A DNA stretch of 64,000 nucleotides from Antarctobacter albus (GTDB lineage: Bacteria; Pseudomonadota; Alphaproteobacteria; Rhodobacterales; Rhodobacteraceae), in contig NZ_FMZI01000012.1 of NCBI RefSeq assembly GCF_900101505.1, positions 62,001 to 126,000 on the forward strand. Direction: 5' to 3'. The notes below the pieces were generated by a model. That model saw nothing but the letters and a program-made list of their open reading frames with translations. It was not told the DNA's origin and did no database searches. Both the position numbers and the translations under genes were made by a program. Below are positions 28,835 to 37,460 of the stretch, piece after piece; within the stretch, counting starts at the first letter, position 1, and every line of letters begins with the position of its first letter.

Positions 28835-29778
28835 GTCTTGATCCTCGGGTCCAGCAGGCTCTGCGCCACGTCCACCACGATGTTGAACAGGACGTAACAG
28901 GCGGCGACAAAGACCACGCCCCCCTGCACCAGCAGGATGTCCCGCTTCAGGATCGCGTCGACCAGCATCCGGCCCACGCCGGGCCACTGAAAGACGATCT
29001 CGATATAGACCGCGCCCGACAGGACGAACCCGGCCTGGATGCCAAGGACAGGGATGATCGAGACCATCGCCGCCTTCAACGCATGACGCCAGATCACGCC
29101 GCGCTCATTCACGCCCTTGGCCCGCGCGGTGCGGATGAAATCCTGTCGCAGCACCTCCAGCATGGCAGAACGCGACAGGCGCGCGATCACGCCGGTGGCG
29201 ACCACCGCCAGCGCACTGGCCGGCAGGACCAGGTGATTGAGCAGCGCCCAGATATCCCGCGTGCCATAGATCGGCCACATGCCGGAAACCGGGAATATCC
29301 TCAGGTTCACCGAGAAGAACAGGATCATCATCATGCCGAGAAAGAAACTCGGGATCGAGATCCCCAGCAGCACGACAAAGGTGATGCCCTTGTCCGCCCA
29401 GCCATACTGGTTGGCGGCCGAGATCACGCCCGCCATGATGCCCAGCACCGAACAGATGACAAAGGACGTCCCGGCCAGGATCAGCGTCCCGTTGAACCGC
29501 TCCAGAACCTCGTCGATCACAGGCCGGTTGAGCGAGAAACTGGTGCCGAAATCGCCCTGCAGCATGTTGCCGAGCCAGATGAAATACTGCGCCACCAGGG
29601 GCTTGTCCAAGCCAAGGTCGCGGTTCAGTTTTTCCACGTTCTCCGGCGTCGCGTAGCTGCCCAGGATCGCCGTCGCCGGATCGCCCGGGATCAGCGCCAT
29701 GATCAGGAAGACGATCACGGTAATGCCCAGCAGCACCGGAATGGCGGAAATCAATCGTCCGAGGATATAACGCCCCAT
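28831..29778 (-). CDS. Peptide ABC transporter permease (DppB type)
   Basis: A 315-residue inner-membrane permease with six predicted helices, starting MGRYILGRLISAIPVLLGIT and carrying the DppB-type motifs LIPGDPATAILG, LGISIPSFFLGMMMILFFS and the EAA loop LRQDFIRTARAKGVNE. The ATG at 29778 matches the family start; the longer frame runs into the hairpin repeat upstream. It overlaps the fusion gene by 4 bp and follows the binding-protein gene after a gap with two hairpins. Confidence 0.92.
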   Translation of the reverse strand: MGRYILGRLISAIPVLLGITVIVFLIMALIPGDPATAILGSYATPENVEKLNRDLGLDKPLVAQYFIWLGNMLQGDFGTSFSLNRPVIDEVLERFNGTLILAGTSFVICSVLGIMAGVISAANQYGWADKGITFVVLLGISIPSFFLGMMMILFFSVNLRIFPVSGMWPIYGTRDIWALLNHLVLPASALAVVATGVIARLSRSAMLEVLRQDFIRTARAKGVNERGVIWRHALKAAMVSIIPVLGIQAGFVLSGAVYIEIVFQWPGVGRMLVDAILKRDILLVQGGVVFVAACYVLFNIVVDVAQSLLDPRIKT

Positions 29779-29845
29779 GCGCACCCCCTTTGTCTGGCGG
29801 GAAAACGACCCCTGGCTTCTTTGGGCAAGAAATACCTCCGGGGGT

Positions 29846-29880
29846 GTGCGCCGCAGGCGCACTTCGGGGGCAGAGCCCCC
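29846..29880 (-). repeat. Double GC-rich hairpin between binding protein and permease genes
   Basis: Two perfect hairpins in a row: GTGCGCC-GCA-GGCGCAC (29846-29862) and GGGGGC-AGA-GCCCCC (29866-29880). It looks like the mobile-looking intergenic palindromes common in Rhodobacterales. Between a substrate-binding-protein gene and its permease it would act as an mRNA stabiliser or attenuator, keeping the binding protein in excess. Confidence 0.6.
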
Positions 29881-29925
29881 GGCGGGCGGGGCCGGGCTCG
29901 ATGCCCGGCCCCGCCCGACTCGCAA

Positions 29926-31503
29926 TCAGTTCTTCACCACGTCATCCAGCAGCAGGAAGAAGGACGGTTGCAAGGAAAAGCCCTCGACCCGGTCGCTCGT
30001 CACCGCGTTCTGCTTCCAGTTGGCGACAAAGACCCAGGGCGCATCTTCCTGCACGATGGTCTGCATCTCCTTGTAAAGACGCGCGCGCTCGTCCTGGTCG
30101 GTGGCGACGCGGGCCGCCTCCAGCAGTTCATCCACCTTCGGGTTCGAATAATAGCCAGAGTTGAACCCGCCCGCCTCGGGCCAGGCATCGGTGCGCAGCG
30201 CGAGGAAGGGCAGCGTGTCGGGGTCGTTGGTCATCCAGGCCATCTCGGCCATGTCCGCCTTGCCCGCCAGACCCGGGTTCACCTCGCCCAGGAAGGTGTT
30301 CCACTCGTAGGTCTCGATCGTGACGTCAAAGCCGACGGCTTCCAGGTCCGCCTGGATCGCCGTGCCCATCGCGATCGGGTCCAGCATGCCGGACCCGCCC
30401 TCGGTCACGAAGAATGTCAGTTCCGCCCCCTCGGCACCGGCCTCGGCCAGCAGCGCGCGGGCCTTGTCGGGGTCATAGGGATAGGGCTCGAGGTCCTCGT
30501 TGTAGGCCCAGGCGAAGGCCGGCGGCGTTGGGCCCGCAGCCACGGCAGCGGTCCCTTCCAGCACGTCGTCCACCAGCGCGGTCTTGTTGACCGCGTAGTT
30601 CGCCGCCTGGCGCACCAACTTGTCGGCAAAGGGGCCTTCCTTGGCGTTCAGGATCAGGAACCAGACATGCGGGCCGGCCTGCTCGTGCACCGTGTATTCC
30701 GCGCCCTGGAATTCGGACAGGGCCACGGGCGGCACCTCGACCATCAGGTCGATCCCCCCGGCCAGCATTTCCGCCGTGCGGGTATTAGCATCGGTGATCG
30801 GGCGGAACACCACCGCCTGAAGATCCGGCGCCCCGCCCCAGTAGTCAGGGTTGCCCTCGATCACCACCGCTTCGTTCGACCGCCATTCGGCAAAGGTGAA
30901 CGGGCCGGTGCCCGAGGGATTGCGCCCGAAATCCGATCCGTGCTGTTCGACCGCGGCGGGCGAAACGATCAGGCCCGTGGGATAGGCAAGGTTCGACAGG
31001 AACGGCGCATAGGGCGCGTTCAGGGTGAATTTCACCGTCAGGTCATCCACCACCTCGATGGTTTCCACCGCCGAGAAGAAGAAGGCCAGCGGGAAGGGAC
31101 CCGTGTCGTGATAGGGGTGGTCCTCGTTCAGCATCCGCTCGAAGTTGAACTTCACCGCATCGGCGTTGAACGGGCTGCCGTCGTGAAAGCTCACACCCTC
31201 GCGCAGGTCAAAGGTGTATTCGGTGCCGTCCTCCGAGATGGTCCAGTCGGTCGCCAGCGCCGGCTCGACCTCCAGCGTGCCATCCTTGTAGCGCACCAGC
31301 CCGTCGTAGACGTTCATCAGGATGCGGAAGTCGTTGACCGCCGTGACCGCCGCCGGGTCCAGCGCCTTGGGCTCGGCGATCTGGCCGACGATCAGGACGC
31401 CCGGAGGCGTCTGCGCCTGGGCCCCGGTCAGTGTGCCGACTGTCAGCGCAAGCGCCGTCCCGGCGGCAAGCAGCCCTCGGCGGGTGAAAGAGAAGAGCGA
31501 CAT
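29926..31503 (-). CDS. Peptide-type ABC transporter substrate-binding protein (family 5)
   Basis: A 525-residue periplasmic solute-binding protein (SBP_bac_5). It begins with a twin-arginine-like signal FTRRGLLAAGTALALTVGTL ending near AQA. Family blocks are seen: AEPKALDPAAVTAVNDFRIL, LREGVSFHDGSPFNADAVKF and NPSGTGPFTFAEW. The ligand could be a peptide, opine or another amine; glutaminase and DUF1028 genes nearby hint at nitrogen-rich substrates. It is the first gene of the dpp-like operon, with three CATGAT-containing repeats just upstream as likely GntR sites. Confidence 0.9.
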   Translation of the reverse strand: MSLFSFTRRGLLAAGTALALTVGTLTGAQAQTPPGVLIVGQIAEPKALDPAAVTAVNDFRILMNVYDGLVRYKDGTLEVEPALATDWTISEDGTEYTFDLREGVSFHDGSPFNADAVKFNFERMLNEDHPYHDTGPFPLAFFFSAVETIEVVDDLTVKFTLNAPYAPFLSNLAYPTGLIVSPAAVEQHGSDFGRNPSGTGPFTFAEWRSNEAVVIEGNPDYWGGAPDLQAVVFRPITDANTRTAEMLAGGIDLMVEVPPVALSEFQGAEYTVHEQAGPHVWFLILNAKEGPFADKLVRQAANYAVNKTALVDDVLEGTAAVAAGPTPPAFAWAYNEDLEPYPYDPDKARALLAEAGAEGAELTFFVTEGGSGMLDPIAMGTAIQADLEAVGFDVTIETYEWNTFLGEVNPGLAGKADMAEMAWMTNDPDTLPFLALRTDAWPEAGGFNSGYYSNPKVDELLEAARVATDQDERARLYKEMQTIVQEDAPWVFVANWKQNAVTSDRVEGFSLQPSFFLLLDDVVKN

Positions 31504-31550
31504 TGCGTTACCTCCGCTGTTGTCCTTGGGTCTTGTTCTTCATTTTTTAT

Positions 31551-31609
31551 TTTTCATGATAAATTGCATGAGGCCAAATTTTCATGATAAATTCAAGTCT
31601 CATGATGAG
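31551..31609. promoter_or_regulatory. GntR operator cluster between the peptide transporter and DUF1028 genes
   Basis: Two direct repeats TTTTCATGATAAATT (31551-31565 and 31579-31593) lie 28 bp apart, and a shorter TCTCATGATGAG is at 31599-31610. The second repeat continues into CAAG, and TCATGATARATTCAAG recurs in front of the gntR gene (34017-34032). That supports binding by the GntR/FadR protein and control of both divergent genes. Confidence 0.6.
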
Positions 31610-31620
31610 GAGGCTCCCGC

Positions 31621-32310
31621 ATGACGATTTCGATCCTTGCATACGATGAAAAAACAGGCCGCTACGGAGGTGCCGCCACCACGGGCAGTCTCTGTGTCGG
31701 CGGCTGGGTTCTGCGCGGGGATGCCGAATCGGGGATGTCGGCCTCACAGGGGTCCCTGCCCTCGACCATGTGGGGGACAGAGACGCTCGCCCTGATGAAA
31801 TCCGGGCTTTCCGCACGGGACGCCGTGGAGCGTGTGACCGGCGCCGACAGCGGCCGCGGCCAGCGGCAGCTGGCGACGCTGGACCCGACAGGCGGCACCG
31901 CCAGCTTTACCGGCGCCGACAGCATCCAGGCGGCGGGCGCGCGCAGTGCGGACAAGGTGATCGTCACCGGCAACCTGCTCTCTTCCGAGGAGGTGCTGCA
32001 AGCGATGCTGGACGGGTTCCTCGCCGCCGAGGGCGCATTCGACCTGCGCCTGCTGGCCGCGCTGGATGCGGCCGCGGCCGCCGGGGGCGACAGCCGGGGG
32101 CTGCTCTCTGCCGCGCTGTTGATCGTCGGGCGGGACATGGCGCCGCTGACCCTGCGCGTGGATCATTCGGCGACACCTCTGGCCGATCTGCGGGCGCTGC
32201 ACCAGCGCGCCACCAGCGGCGACTATGCCGACTGGGCCGTCATGGTGCCAACGCTCGACGACCCCGAGCGCGCCACCCCCTACGGTGCGAAGACCGACCA
32301 GCCGGTGTAA
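31621..32310 (+). CDS. DUF1028 family protein
   Basis: A 229-residue DUF1028 protein, an Ntn-hydrolase-like family often linked to amino acid or peptide metabolism and annotated with no firm function. Typical blocks are SILAYDEKTGRYGGAATTGS, ESGMSASQGSLPSTMWG, TGADSIQAAGARSADKVIVT and GNLLSSEEVLQAM. It starts 118 bp from the divergent transporter gene and its 3' end overlaps the convergent glutaminase by 31 bp. Shared operators suggest co-regulation with peptide import. A peptide- or amide-hydrolase role is a guess. Confidence 0.82.
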   Translation: MTISILAYDEKTGRYGGAATTGSLCVGGWVLRGDAESGMSASQGSLPSTMWGTETLALMKSGLSARDAVERVTGADSGRGQRQLATLDPTGGTASFTGADSIQAAGARSADKVIVTGNLLSSEEVLQAMLDGFLAAEGAFDLRLLAALDAAAAAGGDSRGLLSAALLIVGRDMAPLTLRVDHSATPLADLRALHQRATSGDYADWAVMVPTLDDPERATPYGAKTDQPV

Positions 32311-33203
32311 CCGGCGATCCGTTCGGCCAGCCAGGTGCCCACCTGCGAGTTGCCATAGCCGTCCAGCCCCGGCGACCAGACCGCGATCGAGGCGACGCCC
32401 GGCGCCACCAGCAGAATCCCCCCGCCCACCCCGCTCTTGCCCGGCAGGCCGACGCGAAAGGCGAAATTGCCCGAGCCGTCATACTGCCCGCAGGTCATCA
32501 TCAGCGCATTGATCCGCCGCGCCCGGAGCGGTGAGATCATCGCCGGCACGCCGGGCAGCATCGCCAGCATCCGCCCCGCCCGCGCCAGTTGGCGACAGGT
32601 CATCTCGATGGCGCATTGATGGGCATAGGTGCCCATGACCATCTCGGGCGGGTTCAGCAGGTTGTCATGCGATTGCAGGTAGTACAGCAGCGCCATATTG
32701 CGGCTGGCCGTGGCCTTTTCCGACTCCGCCACCGCCTTGTCGATGTGGATGTCGTCATCCTCGGCCGCGGCGCGGACAAGGTGCATGATTTCGGACAGCG
32801 CCTGCCGGGGTTCACGCCCGCCCAAGAGCGCGTCCGTCGTCACCAGGGCCCCCGCGTTGATGAAAGGATTGCGTGGGCGGCCGTTCTCATGCTCCAGCAG
32901 AAAGATGCTGTCGAAGGCGGTGCCAGAGGGTTCGCGCCCGACCCTGCGCCAAAGGTCATCCCCCAGCCGCCCCAGAACGGCCGCCAGCGAAAACACCTTC
33001 GAGATGCTCTGGATCGAAAAGGGCCTGTCCGCCTCCCCTGCCCCGAGCTCCGTCCCGTCGGCCAGACAGAGGGCAACCCCTACCTGCGCCGGATCGACCT
33101 TGGCCAGTTCGGGGATGTAATCTGCGGGACGGCCCCAGTCGCCCGCGCCCCGCGCCTCGGCCACGAGGCGTTCCAGCTCTTTCGCCAGTCCGTCCATGCT
33201 CAT
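32280..33203 (-). CDS. glsA: Glutaminase A
   Basis: A 307-residue beta-lactamase-fold glutaminase that converts glutamine to glutamate and ammonia. The active-site S-x-x-K is in FSIQSISKVFSLAAV. Other family blocks are ENGRPRNPFINAGALVTTDA, EMVMGTYAHQCAIEMTCRQL and the C-terminal GLPGKSGVGGGILLVAPG. It is cytoplasmic. Its ATG overlaps the upstream gntR stop by ATGA, so it is translated with the regulator and probably induced with the transporter. The 3' end overlaps the DUF1028 gene on the other strand. Confidence 0.93.
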   Translation of the reverse strand: MSMDGLAKELERLVAEARGAGDWGRPADYIPELAKVDPAQVGVALCLADGTELGAGEADRPFSIQSISKVFSLAAVLGRLGDDLWRRVGREPSGTAFDSIFLLEHENGRPRNPFINAGALVTTDALLGGREPRQALSEIMHLVRAAAEDDDIHIDKAVAESEKATASRNMALLYYLQSHDNLLNPPEMVMGTYAHQCAIEMTCRQLARAGRMLAMLPGVPAMISPLRARRINALMMTCGQYDGSGNFAFRVGLPGKSGVGGGILLVAPGVASIAVWSPGLDGYGNSQVGTWLAERIAGYTGWSVFAP

Positions 33204-33973
33204 TCCGCCATGAATCGTTTCATGACCACCGCCTCCTGGTCCTCCATCAGGCGGCGTGCCATTTCCATGTGTTCGCGCATGATGGCCCGGGCGGCCTCGG
33301 CATCGCCGTTGCGCAGCGCCTCGACCAGTCCCGCCTGGTGGTCGCGTCCCTGCCGCCAGAGTTCGTGGTTCGGCTTGGAATAGAGGCGTTTGTAGACGGT
33401 CAGGTCGGCCAGGATCTGCGCCATGAAGCCGATGAAGAACCCCAGCAAGGCGTTGTCCGCAAACTCAGCCAGGCGCGCGTGGAACACCAGCGAGGCGACA
33501 TGCTGGGCGCGTTCGCCCTCGGCATCTTCGGCGGGTTCGGCATAGGTGGTCATGATCCGCCCCAGCTCTGCCAGTTGTTCCGGCGTCAGCCGCCCGGCCA
33601 AAGAGGCCGCCAGCTCCGGTTCCAGCGCGATGCGCACCTGGTAGATGTCGTCGATCGAGATATTGCGGAAATAGAAATAATTGCCCAGCAGCGCATGGGC
33701 CCGGTCCTTGCCGACCTCGCCCACGAAACTGCCACCGCCCGGGCCGGTCTTGGTCACCACAAGGCCCTGCGCCTGCAACAGGCGCATCGCCTCGCGGATC
33801 GTGCCCTTGGACATGCCGAATTCGGCGATCAGCTCTGCCTCGCCGGGCAGACGGTCGCCGGGTTGCAGCCCGCGTTCGACCACCCAGTCCTTGATGGCCT
33901 CGGCCACGCGCACCGGGCGCGACCGGCGCGTGCCATCGCGTGTCAGGGGGCCGGGGCCTTGCAGGCCGGTCAT
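33200..33973 (-). CDS. GntR family regulator, FadR (FCD) subfamily
   Basis: A 257-residue regulator with an N-terminal winged HTH (LPGEAELIAEFGMSKGTIRE, AMRLLQAQGLVVTK) and a C-terminal all-helical FCD effector domain (IYQVRIALEPELAASLAGRL). The ATG at 33973 is chosen; a TTG at 34012 would add 13 residues and start just beside the operator. TCATGATAGATTCAAG at 34017-34032 matches the repeats in the transporter promoter, so autoregulation and control of the peptide-transport/glutaminase genes is likely. The ligand is unknown. Confidence 0.88.
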   Translation of the reverse strand: MTGLQGPGPLTRDGTRRSRPVRVAEAIKDWVVERGLQPGDRLPGEAELIAEFGMSKGTIREAMRLLQAQGLVVTKTGPGGGSFVGEVGKDRAHALLGNYFYFRNISIDDIYQVRIALEPELAASLAGRLTPEQLAELGRIMTTYAEPAEDAEGERAQHVASLVFHARLAEFADNALLGFFIGFMAQILADLTVYKRLYSKPNHELWRQGRDHQAGLVEALRNGDAEAARAIMREHMEMARRLMEDQEAVVMKRFMAE

Positions 33974-34016
33974 TTGGGACGGGTCCGTGACGACATTGCC
34001 AGAGACAAGCAATTCA

Positions 34017-34032
34017 TCATGATAGATTCAAG
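34017..34032. promoter_or_regulatory. Operator copy upstream of the gntR-glsA pair
   Basis: TCATGATAGATTCAAG differs at one base from TCATGATAAATTCAAG at 31582-31597 in the transporter promoter. The same rare, A/T-rich 16-mer at two promoters flanking one gene set is good evidence for a common regulator. Confidence 0.6.
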
Positions 34033-34062
34033 AGGCATAAGTTCGGGCCACATCGGGACGGG

Positions 34063-35094
34063 TCACAGATTTTCGGATGTATGAATGTCGAAATCCAGCA
34101 TGACGTTCTGCGCCCCGGCGTCCGGCCCGGCGCGTTTGGACTTGACCAGCGCGGCCAGGGTCTGGCGGGCCAGGGCCTCCATCGGGTGCGATATCGCCAT
34201 CGTCAGCGTACCGTCGAAAAGCGCCCTGCGCGTGACATCCATCAGTTCATAGCCCACCGCGACAAAACCGGGACGCCGGGGCGCCTCGCGCAGGGCGGCC
34301 AATGACCCGGTGATCCCCCCGCCAGAGATGAAAATCCCGCACATCTCGGGGTGCTGGGCAAACAGGTCTTCGGTCATCTCGCGCGCCACATCTGCCGATT
34401 CAAAGGTCGCGCGCGGCTCCAACAGGGTGAAACCGGAGGCGTTCTCGCGGAAATAAGAGCGAAAGCCGCTCTCGTTCAGGTCCTGGTTGCGGTAGCGCGT
34501 GTTGCCGACAAGGATGCCGATTTCGCCCCTCTGGTGGCAGATCTTGTCAAAGGCCCAGGCGGCGGTGCGCCCTACCTTGAAACTGTCCAGCCCCACGTAG
34601 CCGACATTCCCCCGTGCGGTCAGGGGGGTGATCAGCCCCATGACCGGGGTGCCCCGCAGCAGCAGGGAATCGATCGCATCGGTGATGAGAGGATGTTCCG
34701 CGGCCACCAGTGCCACCGAATCGCAATTCGCGCCAAGCTGTCTCAGCCGGTCTGCCACGACCTCGGGCGAAAGGTCGTCCAGAAACTCCAGGGTCAGTTC
34801 GATCCGGCCATCGGTGTGCTCTTCGGCAGCCTGCCGAAAGGCCGCGCCAAGGTCGCGGTAGAACGGGCGCCGCTCTTGCAAGAGCAACACGCCCGGGCGA
34901 TGCACCTCCCGGCCGGCGTGGACGGAATATTCAATTGCCCCAAGGCCATAGAACCCGATCTCCTGCGCCGCCCGCAGCACCCTTTCCCGGGTCGGCTGGC
35001 GCACGCTGTCGGCCTTGTTGATCACCCTGTTGACCGTCGAAACCGAGACGCCCGCAGCCTCTGCCAGGTCAGGAATTGTCGGTCGTTTCACCAT
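34063..35094 (-). CDS. LacI family transcriptional regulator
   Basis: A 343-residue LacI-type repressor. The N-terminal HTH (TIPDLAEAAGVSVSTVNRVI) and hinge are followed by a periplasmic-binding-protein-like sensor (PGVLLLQERRPFYRDLGAAF; GNVGYVGLDSFKVGRTAAWA), which suggests a sugar or cyclitol effector. It is divergent from a 12-gene catabolic and transport operon starting at 35269, with TGAAA-containing repeats in the 174-bp gap. It probably represses that operon until the transported sugar-like substrate is present. Confidence 0.9.
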   Translation of the reverse strand: MVKRPTIPDLAEAAGVSVSTVNRVINKADSVRQPTRERVLRAAQEIGFYGLGAIEYSVHAGREVHRPGVLLLQERRPFYRDLGAAFRQAAEEHTDGRIELTLEFLDDLSPEVVADRLRQLGANCDSVALVAAEHPLITDAIDSLLLRGTPVMGLITPLTARGNVGYVGLDSFKVGRTAAWAFDKICHQRGEIGILVGNTRYRNQDLNESGFRSYFRENASGFTLLEPRATFESADVAREMTEDLFAQHPEMCGIFISGGGITGSLAALREAPRRPGFVAVGYELMDVTRRALFDGTLTMAISHPMEALARQTLAALVKSKRAGPDAGAQNVMLDFDIHTSENL

Positions 35095-35105
35095 GTCGGG
35101 GTCAC

Positions 35106-35156
35106 TTCATTTCGTTTCATCTTGGTTGGCGCGTGAACTGAAATGATATGAAATCA
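35106..35156. promoter_or_regulatory. Candidate LacI operator repeats
   Basis: TTCATTTCGTTTCAT (35106-35120) and TGAAATGATATGAAATCA (35139-35156) lie between the divergent LacI gene and the moc-like operon. Both contain TGAAA-type half sites 10 bp apart, facing each other. The arrangement suits repression of both directions. Confidence 0.45.
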
Positions 35157-35268
35157 CTCTCATCACATCAGCAAGCTTGATTTGATGCAGGTCAATTCGT
35201 CAAGAAAACATGCATCGGTCGGCGCAGTTTTCTGCCAGCGCCGATGAGACGCTGGGGAGGGCGCACTC

Positions 35269-36297
35269 ATGGATGATCTGCAGTACGGCACCCGTGACAA
35301 ACGCGGCAACTGGGCCCCGAACGCGCCTTTGGAAATCGCCCCCTTCTGGCTGGGCAAGTTCAACAAGATGGGTGCTTTCCTGGTCGACTACCTCTGGCCC
35401 TGGAACGCCTTTCACATGGCGACGGCCCTGCTCTACTGGGTCTTCGTGATCCCCGACACCCAGACGCTGGCGACGCTCAGCTGGGGCTGGCCGCTCTACC
35501 TGTTGGTGGTGAACATGGCGGGCATCTTCGCGATGTATGGCGCCATCGAGCTGTTCTACTACGTTCGGCGCAGGCAGGGCACGCGGTTCAAGTACAACGC
35601 CAAGTTCCCCGCCGAGACGCCCTCTGACGTGTTCTGGTTCAAGAGCCAGAACCTGGACAACTTCCTGCGCAGTTTCCTCATCGGCATCCCGATCTGGACC
35701 GCGGTCGAGGTGCTGATGCTCTGGTGCTACGGCAATGGCATCCACGCCTTCGGCTGGGTCGACTGGCAGGACAACTGCCTGTGGCTGGTGGCGCTGACGC
35801 TGCTGGTGCCCGCCATCCACGAGATCCACTTCTTCTGCATCCACCGCCTGATTCACACGCCGTTTCTCTACAAGCACATCCATTCGGTGCATCACAACTC
35901 GATCAACCCGTCGCCCTGGTCGTCGCTGTCGATGCACTGGATCGAACACACGCTCTATTTCGGCGAGATCGTCTGGCACCTGCTGATCCCGTCGAACCCG
36001 ATCGTGATGATGTTCAACAGTCATGCCGTCGGCTACGGCGCCATCAACGGGCACATCGGCTTTGACAAGCTGGAGATCACCGACGAGACCGCGCTCGATA
36101 GCCACGCCTACGCTCATTACCTGCACCACAAGTATTTCGAGGTGAACTATGGCGCCGACGGGCTGGTCCCGCTCGATAAGTGGCTGGGCTACTGGCACGA
36201 CGGCACCAAGGAAGCGGACGAACGCATGAAAGAGCGGTTCCGCAAGAAGAAAGAGCGCATGAAGCCCCGGAAGACCGGCGCCACCGCCGCCGAGTGA
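35269..36297 (+). CDS. Sterol desaturase/fatty acid hydroxylase superfamily membrane protein, first copy
   Basis: A 342-residue integral membrane diiron oxygenase with the eight-histidine pattern of the family: HEIHFFCIHRLIH, KHIHSVHHNSINPSPWSS and HAYAHYLHHKYFEVNYG. Several hydrophobic segments lie before the first box (YLLVVNMAGIFAMYGAIELF). The family hydroxylates or desaturates lipids and sterols, but its use in small-molecule catabolic operons is known. It is the first gene of the LacI-linked operon and has a tandem paralogue directly downstream. The substrate is unknown. The start at 35269 has GGGAGGG upstream. Confidence 0.88.
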   Translation: MDDLQYGTRDKRGNWAPNAPLEIAPFWLGKFNKMGAFLVDYLWPWNAFHMATALLYWVFVIPDTQTLATLSWGWPLYLLVVNMAGIFAMYGAIELFYYVRRRQGTRFKYNAKFPAETPSDVFWFKSQNLDNFLRSFLIGIPIWTAVEVLMLWCYGNGIHAFGWVDWQDNCLWLVALTLLVPAIHEIHFFCIHRLIHTPFLYKHIHSVHHNSINPSPWSSLSMHWIEHTLYFGEIVWHLLIPSNPIVMMFNSHAVGYGAINGHIGFDKLEITDETALDSHAYAHYLHHKYFEVNYGADGLVPLDKWLGYWHDGTKEADERMKERFRKKKERMKPRKTGATAAE

Positions 36298-36325
36298 GCA
36301 AGCCGACGCCAGGGAGGACCAAGCG

Positions 36326-37351
36326 ATGGACGATCTGAAACACGGCACCCGCGACAAGCGTGGCAACTGGGCCCCCAGGGACCCCGTCGCCGGGGTGGCC
36401 CCCTTCTACGCCCTGCCGCCGAAACCGATGGAGCTGCTGGCCTGGCTCAAGGGCTACCTCTTTCCCTGGAACCTGCTCTTTTTCATCTCGGCACTGGTCT
36501 ACTGGGCCTGGGTGATCCCGCCGGTGGCGGTCATGCAGACCCTGGCCTGGGGCTGGGTGCTGAAACTCCTTGCGCTCAACGCGCTCGGCATCGCCCTGTT
36601 CTACGGCGCCTTCGAGCTGCGCCTCTACATGCAGCGGGCACAGCACACCCGGTTCAAGTACAACGCCAAGTTCCCCGCCGACCAGAAATCCGGCGTGTTC
36701 TGGTTCAATGACCAGCAGATCGACGGCGCCCTGCGCACCTTTCTGCACGGCGTGCCGATCTGGACCGCGCTAGAGGTCGGCGCGCTCTGGGCCTATGCCA
36801 ACGGCTATGCGCCCTGGCTGGCCTGGGCCGATCACCCGGTCTGGCTGGCACTGATGGTCTTCCTGGTGCCTTTCATCCAGGAGGCGCATTTCTACTGCAT
36901 CCACCGGCTGATCCATGTGCCCTTTCTCTACAAGCACGTGCATTCGGTGCACCACAACTCGGTCAACCCTTCGCCCTGGTCGTCGCTGGCCATGCACCCG
37001 GTGGAACACCTGCTCTACTTCGGTGTCGGCCTGTGGCACCTGATCCTGCCGTCCAACCCCTTCATCATGTTGTTCCAGATGCACCGCGCGGCATTCGGGG
37101 CGATCCCGGGGCACGTCGGCTTTGACAAGATGGAACTGGGTGGCGACCGGGCGATCGATATGCACGCCTACGCCCATTACCTGCACCACAAGTATTTCGA
37201 GGTGAACTACGGCGACGGCATCGTGCCCTTCGATGCGCTGTTCGGCACCTGGCACGACGGCACCAAGCAGGCCGACGAAAAGATGAAGGCGCGTTTCCGG
37301 GACAAGAAGGCCCGCGCAAACGCCCGGAAAGGCGGCATGCCCGCCGAATAA
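36326..37351 (+). CDS. Sterol desaturase/fatty acid hydroxylase superfamily membrane protein, second copy
   Basis: A 341-residue paralogue of the preceding gene, sharing its start (MDDLKHGTRDKRGNWAP against MDDLQYGTRDKRGNWAP) and all histidine boxes (QEAHFYCIHRLIH, KHVHSVHHNSVNPSPWSS, HAYAHYLHHKYFEVNYG). By eye about half the residues are identical, with most change in the membrane segments. The pair arose by tandem duplication and may form a heteromer or act on different substrates. It lies 28 bp after the first copy. Confidence 0.88.
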   Translation: MDDLKHGTRDKRGNWAPRDPVAGVAPFYALPPKPMELLAWLKGYLFPWNLLFFISALVYWAWVIPPVAVMQTLAWGWVLKLLALNALGIALFYGAFELRLYMQRAQHTRFKYNAKFPADQKSGVFWFNDQQIDGALRTFLHGVPIWTALEVGALWAYANGYAPWLAWADHPVWLALMVFLVPFIQEAHFYCIHRLIHVPFLYKHVHSVHHNSVNPSPWSSLAMHPVEHLLYFGVGLWHLILPSNPFIMLFQMHRAAFGAIPGHVGFDKMELGGDRAIDMHAYAHYLHHKYFEVNYGDGIVPFDALFGTWHDGTKQADEKMKARFRDKKARANARKGGMPAE

Positions 37352-37460
37352 GGAGCGACCCGCCCAGGCGTGCGAGGAGGCACCCGGGCGATCCGCAAAA
37401 CCCATCACGACTGACCAATGCCGTCCGACCGACGACGGCAAACAGGGGAGGAGACCCTAA

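Noticed and set aside
29083-31587. Plus-strand open frame of more than 800 codons opposite dppB and the binding protein
   Set aside because: Antisense shadow; the minus-strand products are clear family members.
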